A stretch of 64,000 bases of DNA from contig JAPNXP010000007.1 in NCBI GenBank assembly GCA_028753945.1, positions 1,674,001-1,738,000 of the forward strand, read 5' to 3'. This DNA is from Hexactinellida sp. DTS-2022. Its lineage: Eukaryota > Porifera > Hexactinellida. Below the pieces are notes generated by a model. That model worked only from the letters and a program-made list of their open reading frames with translations. It was not told the DNA's origin and did not search any database. Below are positions 9,847-20,727 of the stretch, in pieces; position 1 is the stretch's first letter, and each line of letters begins with the position of its first letter. A program made the position numbers and the translations under genes.

Positions 9847-12200
9847 CTAAGCAAAAAAGAAGGAATCAAATTGTTCATTTCCTTCTAGACGGCTAAGTCT
9901 ATAATGTAAAATACAGACTTTCTGTGCATTAAAAATCGGATCACATTCAATAGGAGTGTCTAACTTATTGTGTAAATAGTTAGGGAAAATGTTCCAATTC
10001 ATTGAGTTGACATGAGTACAGTCAACTGATAATATGTCAATTCCAGCCAAGGCGGCTAACATATTAAGTTCAATATTTGTACCCCAAACATTGAGTGCAG
10101 AAATAGCGTTAATATGTTCATGCAATTCCTGCTCACTGTGTATGCCAGATGTGCGCATAACATTGTAGTGATGCTGGGTACTGGTAATGAATGTATTAAT
10201 CAGATTGTACTTAAATATCTCGAAAGAAATTTCAGTGCCAAATATTATATGAGATAGGGTACGGTACAAACAGTTACCATCTGGTTGAACATATACACTG
10301 AAACATTCTGACCAAAATATGTTGTGAGTTGTGCTTTAAGTGAGGTGTAATAATTGCTTACTGCACCTCGAGTCTCACGAATAGGTAAAATTAGTATCTC
10401 GTGTAATCCAATACTATGCGCAATCTTCTGCCGCATTGGGATAGTAAGATTATTCACCATACAATTGAGAAAAGACTCTGACAAATCGAATGGATCTCGA
10501 ATTATTGCATCAAATATACATTCACGATCTGATAGTGGTGATACAATGTATTCAGATATATCCATTTTGTCTATAACTTCCAATGGGCTAATAGTACTGT
10601 CATAAAACTCATGAAGTTTCATGATTTTTCCTTTGCCATCAGATATATTTAGGACAGACTCTCTCTTTGCAGGAGCAATAGCCTCAGGCAAAGGAGTCAT
10701 TGTCAATTTGGAACTTGGGAATGTTTCATTCAATAGAGAACATATTTCATCTATGTCTTCTATGGGCTCAATATGAGAAGAGGATTTAAAAACTTCCCTA
10801 TAGACTACATTTCTAATCCAAACTTCCCCAGATTTTGATTTGTCAGTTCCACATACCATTATTTTTAGTCCCAATGGATTTTTAACTCTACTCAATGCAA
10901 CATAGAGTTGGCCATGACTAAAGATGGCTTCAGGGGAGGGCAGATATATACCAACGGTATCCAAACTCTGACCTTGCCCTTTGTTAATTGTCATACAATA
11001 GGCTAAGCGGATTGGAAACTGCCTCCTTCTGAGAATAAATGGAAGTTCAGACTCAAAAGAAGTCAATATATATCGTGGTATTAACACTCGCTTATGCTTA
11101 TTTGTACCAGTTTCGATCTCCGCGTCAATTACTCGGTTTGAGAATGCTCTAATAATCAACCGAGTACCATTACAAAGACCCTCATCGGGATCAAGGTTAC
11201 GCAATAGAATTACAGTCGCAAACAATTTCAAGAATAGCCGATGAGGAGGCATACCGTTAGGAGTGATGGAATTTAAAAACTCATTTGGAAAATTTACTGC
11301 AGCAGAACCTTCTACAGAATCCGCGCTCAACAGAGTTATACCATCACCAGGAAGCTGATGAATTACGTAATCGTTTATTAAATCAGCTGTATAATTTTTA
11401 GGACACAGAATAATTTTTTGACTTACATAATCACGATCAGCATAATTTACATTTATATCACCATAGACTGAAGTAACCAAGTCTGTAGTGGAATCACCTG
11501 GTACTACAAATTTGTTATCTATGTGAATCATTTAAATTTTCATCCTCAGGTTCAGTGCCTTCTCCTACTCTTAATAAAAAGTTGGAAAATTTACTGACCT
11601 CGAGGGCATCTTGTGAGAATAATGTTTGGAGGCGCATATTTATAGTTAGCTTCATTACTTTAACATAACGCCAGAGATATGACCTGTTCAGACAGGAAGA
11701 GACCACTTCGGCTCTCGACCCATGCTTAAAGTCGCCTCCAAAAACCATTAGTTTGCCACCAAAGGGGAGATCATAGGTTCAAATATCCCTAAAACTGCGA
11801 TCAACACACTCAGCTACATGCTTATTTGACATGCACGCTTCATCCCTTACCAAAAGTTTTGTACGCTTCTTTAGCTGTGCCAAAGCACTCTGTTTCGAAA
11901 TGTTACATACAGATAACTCATTGATATCAATGGGAACTTTCAACCTAGAGTGGACAGTCCGCCCTCCTGCGAGGAGGAGTGCAGCTATGCCACTGCTAGT
12001 ATCCCAAGGGCAATTTGACTCTTCGAGCGAACTTGAGCCAAAAGTATATTATAAAGGAATGTCTTCCCTGTGCACCCGGGACCATCTACAAAGAATATTT
12101 TGGGATACTGCTCAGGATCATTTACCGCTGCTATTATAGAGGTAAATACACTAAGCTGATCAGAATTAAGAGAAGGAACATCATGAACAACTTTGATTTT
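9847..12200 (-). pseudogene. Helitron Pif1-type helicase with C-terminal OTU protease domain
   Basis: Minus-strand C-terminal half of a Helitron protein. The helicase begins VPSLNSDQLSVFTSIIAAV (near 12195). Walker A GPGCTGKT is at about 12060-12083, the DEA motif (RDEACMSNKH) at ~11840, GGDFKHG at ~11730, INKGQGQSL at ~10975 and YVALSRVKNP near 10890. A linker follows, then an OTU cysteine-protease domain: DGNCLYRTLSH (10281-10249; DGNC at 10270-10281), VWGTNIELNMLA and a late HY (ILHYRLS). OTU domains are known in some animal Helitron/Helentron proteins. Defects: a frame break near 11980 between IALG and SGIAALLL, an in-frame stop after VDRSFRDI (about 11790), and frame changes near 11530 and 10270-10330. 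The motifs are well preserved despite these, so decay looks recent. The N-terminal Rep domain is absent on this strand; a Rep half lies at 17460-19975 on the plus strand. Confidence 0.85.
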
Positions 12201-12505
12201 GAATTTTCATAATTTGTTTACTTATTTGTGTTAACAACAACAACAAATATTCATCTGTATATTAAAAGCGGAATTGTTGTCTGTGTGTTTGTCCAGAATT
12301 AATAGGAAAGACTACGAGTCCTAGAAAGCTGAAAATTGGGATGCAGGGGTATTTTTGTACTGTGACAACGATCTATTGGTTTCTAAGCGAAATAACGGGA
12401 ATATGACGTCATAAATGCACATATTTGGGAATAACTCTTTCATTTTTTATTCGATTCGCCTACAATTTTAGAAAATAACACAACATACAATGAGACACTA
12501 GAACA

Positions 12506-15465
12506 TAGGCGTAGCTACGGGGTTGCTAGGGGTTGCTAGCAACCTCAGTATGATAGCCAGCAACCCCAGTAATATATTGGGGATGCTAGCAACCCAGTAG
12601 TATATTTGGGAGATAATTATCAACCCCTACAGTGGGCCTACTCTATTGTTAAGATAAAACTCAATAAACTAATGTACTATTTATAGTATATTAATATGGT
12701 TCTGTAACATTGTAAATCAAATTCAATTTTATGTACAACCAACCACATTTTTTCGTTTTCGTTTAGTATAGTTAATCAGTTTATAGTCGTCAATCGTAAT
12801 ACCCTCAGCCCTGCCGGGCAATAGCAATGAGTGATTATTAGCATCCCTAATCCCTATCCTATAAGTGGTGATGCCCATCATGCACAGCAACTTCATAATT
12901 ATTATATTTCTTTGTTTTCTATGTAATTTATTAGCATCTGACTGAATGACTGAGTCTGATAATACGGAGCAAGCTAGTGCTAAAAGGCTTTGTATCGCTA
13001 ACGAAATGCCTTGGAATATATCTCAAGACAAGAACTCAAACCTCTCCCGTCCAAAATACAGGTCATGTCTTAAAAAGGACAACCACGGAAAGATGTTTTC
13101 TTTCAATTGGTACGACAGTCATGAGTGGCTTGAATTCTCCATGGATAAGCAAGCAGCGTATTGTTTTTGTTGTCGTCATTTCCCGAATTCTAAAACCACA
13201 ACTACGTGGAGCAATCCCAGAGGTTTCATTACATGGAATAAGGGAAAGACCGCTGCGGACAAGCACTCTAGGTCAGAAGGTCATATAATTAGTTTAAATG
13301 CATGGAAGACATTTCTGGAAGGAGGAAATACTGATATTTGTTGTCAATTGAGCTCTTCATATGCTAAGGAAGTAGAAGAGAATCGTGCCTACATGGAAAC
13401 ACTAATAAAAGTTGTCCTTTTGCTTGGCAAACAAGGGTTGGCCTTCCGGGGCCACAATGAAGAGGAAACTTCTACAAATAGAGGAAACTTTCTAGAGATA
13501 ATCAATCTTCTGAGTATGTATGACAGCAATGTAGCTAAAAGACTATCAGTGAAAAACGCCAAGTACACATCAGCAGAGGTTCAAAATGACCTGATAAGCA
13601 TTATTGCATCATGCATCCGTCGTGATATTGTGTCCGAGCTAGTTCAAGCGGGATGGTTCTCTTTACAGGTCGATGAAACAAAAGACCTATCTAAGACTGA
13701 GCAGCTATCCATTTGTTTTCGCTACTTATTAGATGAAGAGCCTGTAGAAGAGTTCTTAAACTTCGTCCCAACTGAAGAGCTGAATGCGAAATCTTTAACT
13801 CAGATTATCGTATCAACACTTCAGAGGCATGGTATCGACATAAATAAATGTGTTGCGCAATCATACGACGGTGCTTCCGTGATGAGCGGATGTCATTCCG
13901 GTGTACAAAAACAGATAACAGATATTGTCCCACATTGTGTACATATTCACTGCAATGCACATCGCCTAAACCTAGTCATCCTCGGGTGTGTTCGGAACAT
14001 TGGAAGAGTATCAAGTTTTTTCGATATTTTGCAACGACTTTATGTCTTTATGAGCGGATCAACTGTTCACAAGGTTTTCTCTGATAAGTTGAAGGAGGCA
14101 AACAAAGAATTAAGTGGCGCTGAAATAGAAATGTTTAAATTAACTTTGAAAAGACTATCAGACACACGGTGGACGTGTCAGTATGCAGCGTGTAAAGCCA
14201 TACACGTATCTTTGAAGTATATTATAGAAACTTTGGAACATTTTTCCGTTGACTATCAGAATGGAGAACGCAGGTCAGGTGCTGAACGACTTTTAAATGA
14301 AATTACTAGAGAGTTTGCTATATACCTGGTCATTTTAGAACAGATCCTTAAGTTAACCATGATTTTATCGAAAAGTCTACAGGGAGAATCGATAGACCTC
14401 GCAGAGGCAATCCATCACATCAGAGACGTACAAGCACAGTTAGATATCGCGATCCAAGATACGGTCTCGGAAGGTTCACTGTGGAAGTCGATTTGGAATA
14501 CTGCGACAATGCTCATTTCTGAATTCGAACTTCCTCAACAAGTTTTTCGCCCATTTCGAAAATCTCGCGTCCTGAATGAAATCCCACCGATAAATCCTGT
14601 AACCGAAGTTGAATACATTTCCATTGTGTTTATTCCATTGGTCACAAGGATTATTGATGAATTTAAGAGTCGATTCAGTAATCAAAACCGTGATGTGTAC
14701 AAAGGTATCATGGCGCTGTGTCCGTGGGATGATTCCTTTCTTAATCTAGATCCTATACTTAAATTCGGGGAGCATTGTCGCAACATAATATATTTAGAAG
14801 ATTTACGTAACGACGTGAGAGCAGTCAAGCGAATTCTAGAATCCCGACAGGATCATTCTGACTATGATCTACCGAAAACCATGACTGAACTGCTATCAGT
14901 TATTTCACCGCTGAGAGAAGCGGTCTCCGAGTTCTACAGATTGTTGTCAATAGCGATTACATTTCCAGTTACCACTGCAAAGTGCGAGAGAAGCTTCTCA
15001 GTATTAAAGCGTATTAAAAATTGGTTACGGACTTCAACAGATGATAAACGACTAGGAGACTTAGGTGTTTTAGCTATATGTGCAAAACGGGCACATTCGA
15101 TTGATCATGATTTGATTATTAATGAATTTAAATCAAAAGGTAGCGGCGGACAGAGGAGGATAGCGTTATGAAATGGTTTTACTGCTATGTACTATCATAA
15201 TCATTTATACAAGTTTATGTGTGACAATGCATAGAAGTATTTTGTGCTATTCTTAGATAATAATATGAAGTATTTTATTAATTTTATTAATAAATATAAT
15301 AGTATTGATTCAATTTAATTCCTTGCAGGGTATGAATATTAGTTTTTTGGTTGTAAAATGGGATCGCCAGCACTTCTGATTCGGAGGTACTGGCAAGTAG
15401 CAACCCCGCTAGCACTCCAGCATCCCCATAGCAACCCCAAACAGGATGTGCTAGCTACGCCTCTG
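12506..15465 (+). mobile_element. Complete 2,960-bp hAT transposon with perfect 8-bp TSD
   Basis: Ends are cataggcgtagcta and, inverted, cagaggcgtagcta (13 of 14 bases match), with ggttgct/agcaacc-rich subterminal repeats. The 8-bp duplication cactagaa is present at 12498-12505 and 15466-15473 without mismatch. The target is a Helitron ~141-bp unit: joining the flanks restores cactagaagttagctttc, which matches cctagaagtttgctctc in neighbouring units. It carries one uninterrupted transposase gene. Perfect TSD, near-perfect TIRs and an intact frame together indicate a young insertion. Confidence 0.95.
12946..15171 (+). CDS. hAT transposase with TTF-type zinc finger (ZMYM/ZNF862-like)
   Basis: A 741-residue intact frame encoding an hAT-superfamily cut-and-paste transposase. 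Order: N-terminal acidic lead (MTESDNTEQASAKR), a TTF-type zinc finger (residues ~55-110: FNWYDSHEWLEFS, AYCFCCRHFP, GHIISLNAW), then the RNase-H-like catalytic core. Likely acidic triad: D243 (QVDETKDLSK), D308 (SYDGASVMSG) and E681 (TTAKCERSFSVLKRIKNWLR), the last inside the C-terminal hAT dimerisation region. HCNAHRLNLV and SDTRW are the usual core landmarks. The start chosen is the first Met of the open frame, about 440 bases inside the left TIR; the stop is ~290 bases from the right TIR. No frame break or missing key residue is visible. It is most similar in style to transposase-derived zinc finger MYM-type 1-like proteins, which are multicopy in invertebrates. Confidence 0.93.
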   Translation: MTESDNTEQASAKRLCIANEMPWNISQDKNSNLSRPKYRSCLKKDNHGKMFSFNWYDSHEWLEFSMDKQAAYCFCCRHFPNSKTTTTWSNPRGFITWNKGKTAADKHSRSEGHIISLNAWKTFLEGGNTDICCQLSSSYAKEVEENRAYMETLIKVVLLLGKQGLAFRGHNEEETSTNRGNFLEIINLLSMYDSNVAKRLSVKNAKYTSAEVQNDLISIIASCIRRDIVSELVQAGWFSLQVDETKDLSKTEQLSICFRYLLDEEPVEEFLNFVPTEELNAKSLTQIIVSTLQRHGIDINKCVAQSYDGASVMSGCHSGVQKQITDIVPHCVHIHCNAHRLNLVILGCVRNIGRVSSFFDILQRLYVFMSGSTVHKVFSDKLKEANKELSGAEIEMFKLTLKRLSDTRWTCQYAACKAIHVSLKYIIETLEHFSVDYQNGERRSGAERLLNEITREFAIYLVILEQILKLTMILSKSLQGESIDLAEAIHHIRDVQAQLDIAIQDTVSEGSLWKSIWNTATMLISEFELPQQVFRPFRKSRVLNEIPPINPVTEVEYISIVFIPLVTRIIDEFKSRFSNQNRDVYKGIMALCPWDDSFLNLDPILKFGEHCRNIIYLEDLRNDVRAVKRILESRQDHSDYDLPKTMTELLSVISPLREAVSEFYRLLSIAITFPVTTAKCERSFSVLKRIKNWLRTSTDDKRLGDLGVLAICAKRAHSIDHDLIINEFKSKGSGGQRRIAL

Positions 15466-15473
15466 CACTAGAA

Positions 15474-15720
15474 GTTAGCTTTCAACGGGTATTATAGGTA
15501 AACAACTATGCTGAACACGAATTTCGAAATTATAAATTTCTAATATGAATATTTGTTGTTGTTGTTGACACAAATAAGTAAACAAATTATGAAAATTCAA
15601 AATCAACCTAGAAGTTTGCTCTCAACGGGAATTATAGGTAAACAATTATGCTGAACACGAATTTCGCATTTATAAATTTAAAATATCAAAAACAAGTTAA
15701 GCATGGAAATCTTATAAAGG
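15474..15720 (+). repeat. ~141-bp Helitron units downstream of the hAT
   Basis: One and a half units (landmarks aggtaaacaa, atgctgaacacgaatttcg, gaatatttgttgttgttg) continuing the short Helitron-like element after the hAT insertion. They end in a non-repeated stretch before the hairpin module. Confidence 0.8.
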
Positions 15721-15725
15721 AATGT

Positions 15726-15840
15726 CCCTTTCCACCATTTTCCATGGTGGAAAGGGTGAAGAGTAAGGCCGCACAGCGGCAGTTAACTTGAGGTGCGTAG
15801 CACCGATCCGTCGCAAAGCGACCGAGACCGAAGGGCTCGT
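15726..15840 (+). other. Helitron 3' terminal hairpin chain (short copy)
   Basis: Successive perfect hairpins: a 12-bp stem ccctttccacca/tggtggaaaggg (15726-15756), gccgc-aca-gcggc (15768-15780), ggtgc-gta-gcacc (15792-15804), gtcgc-aaa-gcgac (15810-15822), and a terminal gagacc-gaa-gggctc (15824-15838) two bases from the end. Helitrons are known to carry a hairpin near their 3' end; here there is a series. Confidence 0.75.
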
Positions 15841-15916
15841 AAGTCATAAACGTTGAGCAAATGAAACTCTCTATAATATGAACTGTACTTATAATGCCCA
15901 CCGACTAAGAAATATA
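15841..15916 (-). repeat. Single satellite monomer between two Helitron ends
   Basis: Exactly one ~76-base inverted satellite monomer (aagtcataaacg ... gactaagaaatata) separates the 3' end of the short Helitron-like element from the 5' end of the next one. Its two ends meet in the same monomer segment that other insertions interrupt. Confidence 0.85.
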
Positions 15917-15989
15917 TATTATTAAATCTGGATTGTTGTTTGTTTGTTTGTTTGTTTGTCCGGATTGTATTAAAGTGATGGGGGTATAG

Positions 15990-16595
15990 AAACCGCATTT
16001 ATATATGAGATATAAATTAACTTTCAAATGTTACAATTGGTAAACAAATGTTATAAGGGGTAATAAGTATGCTGATTTCGAATTTCGCATTTACAAATTT
16101 CTAATATGAATATTTATTGTTGTTGTTTACACAAAAACGGTAAACAAATTAATGAAAATTCAAAATCAACCTAAAAGTTTGCTCTCAACGGGGATTATAG
16201 GTAAACAATTATGCTGAAAACGAATTTCGCATTTATAAATTTATAATATGAATATTTGTTGTTGTTGTTGACACAAATAAGTAAACAAATTAATGAAAAT
16301 TCAAAATCAACCTAGAAGTTTGCTCTCAAAGGGGATTATAGGTAAACAATTATGCTGAACACGAATATCGCATTTATAAATTTATAATGTGAATATTTGT
16401 TGTTGTTGTTGACATGAATAAGTAAACAAATTAATGAAAATTCAAAATCAACCTAGAAGTTTGCTCTCAACGGGGATTATAGGTTAAAAAGTATGCTGAA
16501 CACGAATTTCGCATTTATTAATTTATAATATGAATATTTGTTGTTGTTGTTGACACAAATAAGTAAACAAATTAATGAAAAATTAATTGTAATAG
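15990..16595 (+). repeat. Four ~141-bp subterminal tandem units
   Basis: The landmark gaatattt(g/a)ttgttgttg recurs at 16108, 16250, 16391 and 16532 (spacing 142, 141, 141). Each unit includes gtaaacaaattaatgaaaat, tcaaaatcaacctagaagtt and atgctgaacacgaatttcgc. Inverted copies lie at 20853-21180 and 12192-12256. Repeats near the 5' end are common in non-canonical Helitrons. Confidence 0.9.
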
Positions 16596-16850
16596 AATTA
16601 TTTACAATTATAATTGAACCCAACCCTGTATGATACTATAGATAATTCGATTAATTAGAATGTAAAATTGTGGAGTTAACCAATGAGAATTTCTACTTCA
16701 AACTATTAATTTAGTTAATTAATTTTATAAAAGCTTTACTCATGCAGTAATTATTAACCAATGAGAATTAACTAATTAAGTATGCAGAGAGGTTTATATA
16801 TATAGCTGTATAGTATAGCTGTAGATCTCAAGAATAAAAAGTTTTCAAGA

Positions 16851-17450
16851 ATGTCGAATGATAATTTTCCAAATATTAAACTGCTCAAGACAGAAGCTGA
16901 GCGAAAGCGCTCAATGCGTGAGAATCAGACTCCTGGCGAAAGAGCTCTCCGTCTTGAGAAGCAACGAGAGCGACAAACCTCTCGGAGACTGGCGCAGTCT
17001 GACGCAGAGACTGCTATGCGCTTGGAGTACCAGCGCGAACGCCAGGAGGTCCTCAGACAAAGTGAATCTGAGGCCGAATCAGCTGAGCGCTTGGAATTCC
17101 AGCGCGAACACCAGGAGGCCCTCAGACAAAGTGAGTCTGAGGCCGAATCAGCTGAGCGCTTGGAGTACCAGCGCGAACACCAGGAGGCCCTCAGACAAAG
17201 TGAGTCTGAGGCCGAATCAGCAGATCGCTTGGAATACCAGCGCAAACACCAGGAGACCCTCAGACAAAGTGAGTCTGAAAATGAGCGAATTGTTCGTTTG
17301 AAGTCCCGGACTCTGTTGTATGAGACGAGTAAGACTCTCCAATCTAAGAGGTTCCGCAATTTAGCTAGATCACAAATCTCTGCTGAGGTTAGTGATGGTT
17401 TGGTTGATGAACATTCATTAGGTAGTATGTCCTATAATTGTTCAATTTGA
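16851..17450 (+). CDS. Helitron protein N-terminus with 23-residue coiled-coil repeats
   Basis: A 199-residue frame beginning MSNDNFPNIKLLKTEAERKR. The middle (residues ~55-145) is four to five tandem 23-residue repeats of the type RLEYQREHQEALRQSESEAE, encoded by 69-base DNA repeats at ~17010-17280; the repeats are charged and heptad-like, so a coiled coil is likely. Such arginine/glutamate-rich leads are typical of the N-terminal part of invertebrate Helitron proteins, ahead of the Helitron_like_N/Rep region. The start is the first Met of the frame, downstream of tatatatagctg. The frame closes at 17450, about 120 bases before the next Rep-related open segment (17568), so it is either a separate exon or a product of decay. 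The function of the repeat is unknown. Confidence 0.65.
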   Translation: MSNDNFPNIKLLKTEAERKRSMRENQTPGERALRLEKQRERQTSRRLAQSDAETAMRLEYQRERQEVLRQSESEAESAERLEFQREHQEALRQSESEAESAERLEYQREHQEALRQSESEAESADRLEYQRKHQETLRQSESENERIVRLKSRTLLYETSKTLQSKRFRNLARSQISAEVSDGLVDEHSLGSMSYNCSI

Positions 17451-17459
17451 GATGCTAAG

Positions 17460-19975
17460 TTTTGGGAGATGGAAAAGATTTCCACCAGTACGAAAGCATG
17501 TGCAAAGTTTCCCTCTGTTGCGGAGAGGGCAAGGTTGTTCTTCCCTCCTTAAGCAAAACTTCCTGAGTTGTTAGGCCATCTGCTCACAGCTGCTGACAGC
17601 AGAGGCAAGTACTTCAGGAGCCACATACGAGCGTACAACTCAAGCCTTGCGTTTTGTTCCCTCGGAGCAAATATCGACAAAGAGCTTGCTAATGCTAGAC
17701 GTGGTGTATATACCTTCCGTATTCAGGGCATTGTGCACCATTACATTGGAAGTTTGCTTCCAAATAGTGATGAGGCACCAGTTATTGCCCAGATTTACAT
17801 CCACGACGGTACTGCAGAGGCTGAAGTGGAAAACCGTCACCTACATCTAGGCGAGGCCAAACTTCCGGAGTTAAAGGCCTTGCAGGAAATGCTACATGAG
17901 ATTAACCCCTATGTCTCACACTTCAAGCACGCAGTTGATCAAATTCGAGCCCAAGGAGGAGTGGACATCAGGCTGATCATCAGAGCTGATGGTGGCCCAG
18001 ATCCCCGCCGATACAATGCTCCTTCTGCTCCTGAAATTGCAGTACTGCTCCCAGGTGGAGGTTACTATGAGGGAGTGGCAAACAGGGATATTGTGCTGCA
18101 TGCCCACAGTGGTGGTCTCAAAAGGATCACATAAACACACTGTGCGTATGACTCGCTGCATTATGCCTTACTGTTTCCCCTAGGAAATGATGGCTGGCAC
18201 CTTGGTATCCCTCATAGCAGAGGTAGACGCGATGTTACTGCACTGGAGTTCTATAGCTATCGCCTGATGCTCAGGAGCGGGCTTAACCACCTGCACCTCT
18301 CGGGAAGGCTGTTCCACCAGTTCATCGTTGACATGTACGCTAAGATTGAGCAGCAGCGGCTCAACTACATTAAGACCAATCAGCAGAAGATCCGAGTTGA
18401 TCTGTATAGTGGATTGGCTGATGCTGTTGATAAAGGAGACACTAATGCGACTGAGTTGGGACGGAATATTATTCTACCCTCGAGCTATACCAACTCTCCG
18501 AGGCAAATGTTCCAACTTGATAAGGACGCAATGACAATAGTGCGGAAATTTGGTAAGCCAAATTTATTCATTACATTTACATGTAATCCGCTTTGGGACG
18601 AAATAACGAGTAGTCTTTTGCCTAACCAGAAGGCTACTGATCGTCCCGATTTAATTGTTCGTGTTTTTAAACAAAAGCTAAGGGAATTACTAGATGACAT
18701 TCTTAAAGAAACATGTTCTTGGTAAACCCGTTGCACACGTCTACACAATTGAATTTTAGAAGCGTGGTCTTCCGCATGCTCATATATTGGTGATCTTAGC
18801 TGATTATTGCAAACCACGTGACCCTCTGACGTTACTACCACCACTAAGGATGGTTACCCATTGTATCGGCGCAGAGATAACTCCCGTACAGTAGAGGTAG
18901 CAGGCATGAAGCTTGACAATCGCGGGGTTGTATCATATAACCCATACCTTTTGTTAAAGTATAATGCTCACATTAACGTTGAAATTTGCAGCACAGTTAG
19001 AGCAGTTAAGTACCTCTATAAGTATGTCTATAAAGGCCATGACCGAACTATTATCGAGTTTCAGTCGGGTGATCACACTGATAAACCTCGGAAGGTAGAC
19101 GAAGTATCTAATTATGTGGAAGCTCGGTATATATCTGCATGTGAGGCTTGCCATAGAATATTTTCTTACGATCTCCATGCTAATCTGCCACATGTGATGA
19201 GGTTAGCTCTTCATCTTGAAAATCAGCAATCTGTCGTTTTTCGAGATAACGCTGATATTGCGGATGTGTTAAGTGTAGAAAAACGTTCCACTTTAACAGG
19301 ATGGTTTCTAGCTAACCAAAAATTTCCATCTGCTCGGGCAATTTCTTACTTAGATTTTCCTGAATATTTTGTATGGGATAAAACTAAGCGAGAATGGAAG
19401 CCGCGAGTTAAGGGGCACGGTAAGATGGTTGGCCGAGTGTTTTCTGCTCATCCAACTGAGGGAGAGCGGTTCTACTTGAGAATTCTGTTGAATCACGTCA
19501 CTGGCTGTACCAGCTTTGAGGATATTCGTACTCTTCCTGACGGAACTGTTTGTGGTACCTTCAAGGAGGCCGCATGCCACCGCGGATTGCTGGAAGATGA
19601 TAGCGAATATGATATGTGTTTGGATATGGCTGCTTCGTGGCATATGCCTCCACAGTTACATCATCTATTCGTTACCATTATACTCTATAACGAACCATGT
19701 AATCCTGCGAACTTTGGGAAAAGTATAAATTTGCCTTTTCTGATGAATTTCTGCATCGTGCTAGAAAATCTGTGCCCGAAATTGAGGTCGATGAGCACAT
19801 ACTTAATGCTGTATTAGTGGATATTGATAAGCGTTTGCAAAACCAGGGTAAATCTCTAGCAGATTTTCCTGAGATGCCAATACCCATTCATACCAGAAGT
19901 CCATACGAGGAGGCTCTTATTATTCAGAGAGAATTAGATTATATCGTTCAGGTATTCCGATTTATGGATATGTGA
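17460..19975 (+). pseudogene. Helitron Rep (HUH nickase) region, broken
   Basis: Successive open segments 17568-18134 (YTFRIQGIVHHYIGSLLP, QIYIHDGTAEAE), 18267-18725 (LFHQFIVDMYAKIEQQRL, NLFITFTCNPLWDEI) and 18861-19817 (RAVKYLYKYVYKGHD) form the Helitron_like_N and Rep domains. The HUH motif RGLPHAHIL is present (His codons at 18775 and 18781), but an in-frame tag at 18757 replaces the expected Gln of EFQKRG, and the flanking frame is shifted. The tyrosine motif YLYKYVYKG (19011-19037) is kept. Between the HUH motif and KDGYPLYRRR about 100 residues found in family members are missing. The last segment (19772-19975) ends at RELDYIVQ, just where the helicase normally begins. Rep nicks and joins DNA during rolling-circle transposition; this copy should be inactive. 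Confidence 0.85.
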
Positions 19976-20727
19976 CGTCACGTGGGAACTAATTTTGATT
20001 CAGCTCTTACACTTTTGGTTCAATCGACAAATAATTTTGTCACATTATGAAACAGAATGTATTGCATGTCTCTGGAAATTTTTATAATTTTCGCTTTTGA
20101 TCTGAGCCAGGCAATAACAAAAATGTAACCTCCAATTGCTGCGTCATTGCGCATATTGAGGTTTGACGATTTAATCTTCACCTACATTATTTCCGAAATT
20201 GCATACTTGATTAATTCAGTTTGTCTTCCATCAGTTTATTTCTATTCATGATGTATTTAGCTTACGTCAATGACATAAGTATGCATAATATTACTATCAA
20301 TCTGATTTGTTTGGTTAATAAAGAATGCGCTTATTTTAAGAGTTCTAATATATATTCTATAATAAGACTATCAATGGAACCTAGGATTTCTACTAGAAAT
20401 GAATTAAGTTAAGTAATCTAGGATTTTGTTTCTGCCTAAACGATGAGATTTATTATATAATTTACCAACACAAGTCTCAATTTATTTGAGCTAACAAGCT
20501 AACCTTTTAATATAGCTGAACGAGCTACCCTTAAGAACTATTGAGGTATTAATTAACTAATAATTAATAACTATTCAGCAATGAGAATAACTTACTCAAC
20601 ATAATTCCCCAAACAAATTACAGCAATCACAACCCAAAATTAATTTTAGGCACGCGTTATTAAGTAATAGTGTGTAATTCACTAGCCACAGGTGAACTCA
20701 TTAGTAATATTATATCTTTTGGGAAGG
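19976..20727. other. Non-coding interior of the Rep-half element
   Basis: AT-rich, no open frame with recognisable motifs. It starts gacgtcacgtggg just after the last Rep codons and contains no helicase homology, so the helicase was lost or relocated at about 19950. Confidence 0.5.

Larger units (their letters stand above)
6907..12256 (-). mobile_element. Helitron-like element, helicase/OTU half
   Basis: A minus-strand Helitron-type element. Its 3' terminus is at 6907 (minus strand ends ...accgaagggctcgt against satellite). Inward are non-coding tandem repeats (7.6-9.5 kb), then the OTU and Pif1-like helicase gene (9847-12200). The 5' side is truncated: at about 12195 the helicase reading runs straight into a piece of the ~141-bp subterminal unit (12192-12256), with no Rep domain. 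The 3' terminal module is shared with the elements ending at 15840 and 20849. Helitrons move by rolling-circle replication and lack TIRs. Family assignment rests on the helicase, the OTU domain and the shared hairpin 3' end. Confidence 0.7.
12257..15840 (+). mobile_element. Short non-autonomous Helitron-like element split by a hAT insertion
   Basis: The 5' end is gtatattaaaagcggaattg followed by a ttgtctgtgtgtttgtcc tract, like the 5' ends at 15917 and (inverted) 21318. The body continues at 15474-15720 as 1.5 copies of the ~141-bp subterminal unit. The 3' end is a hairpin chain closing with gaccgaagggctcgt at 15840. Removing the hAT (12506-15465 plus one duplication) leaves ~616 bp with no coding capacity, the style of Helitron-associated interspersed elements. 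Confidence 0.65.
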
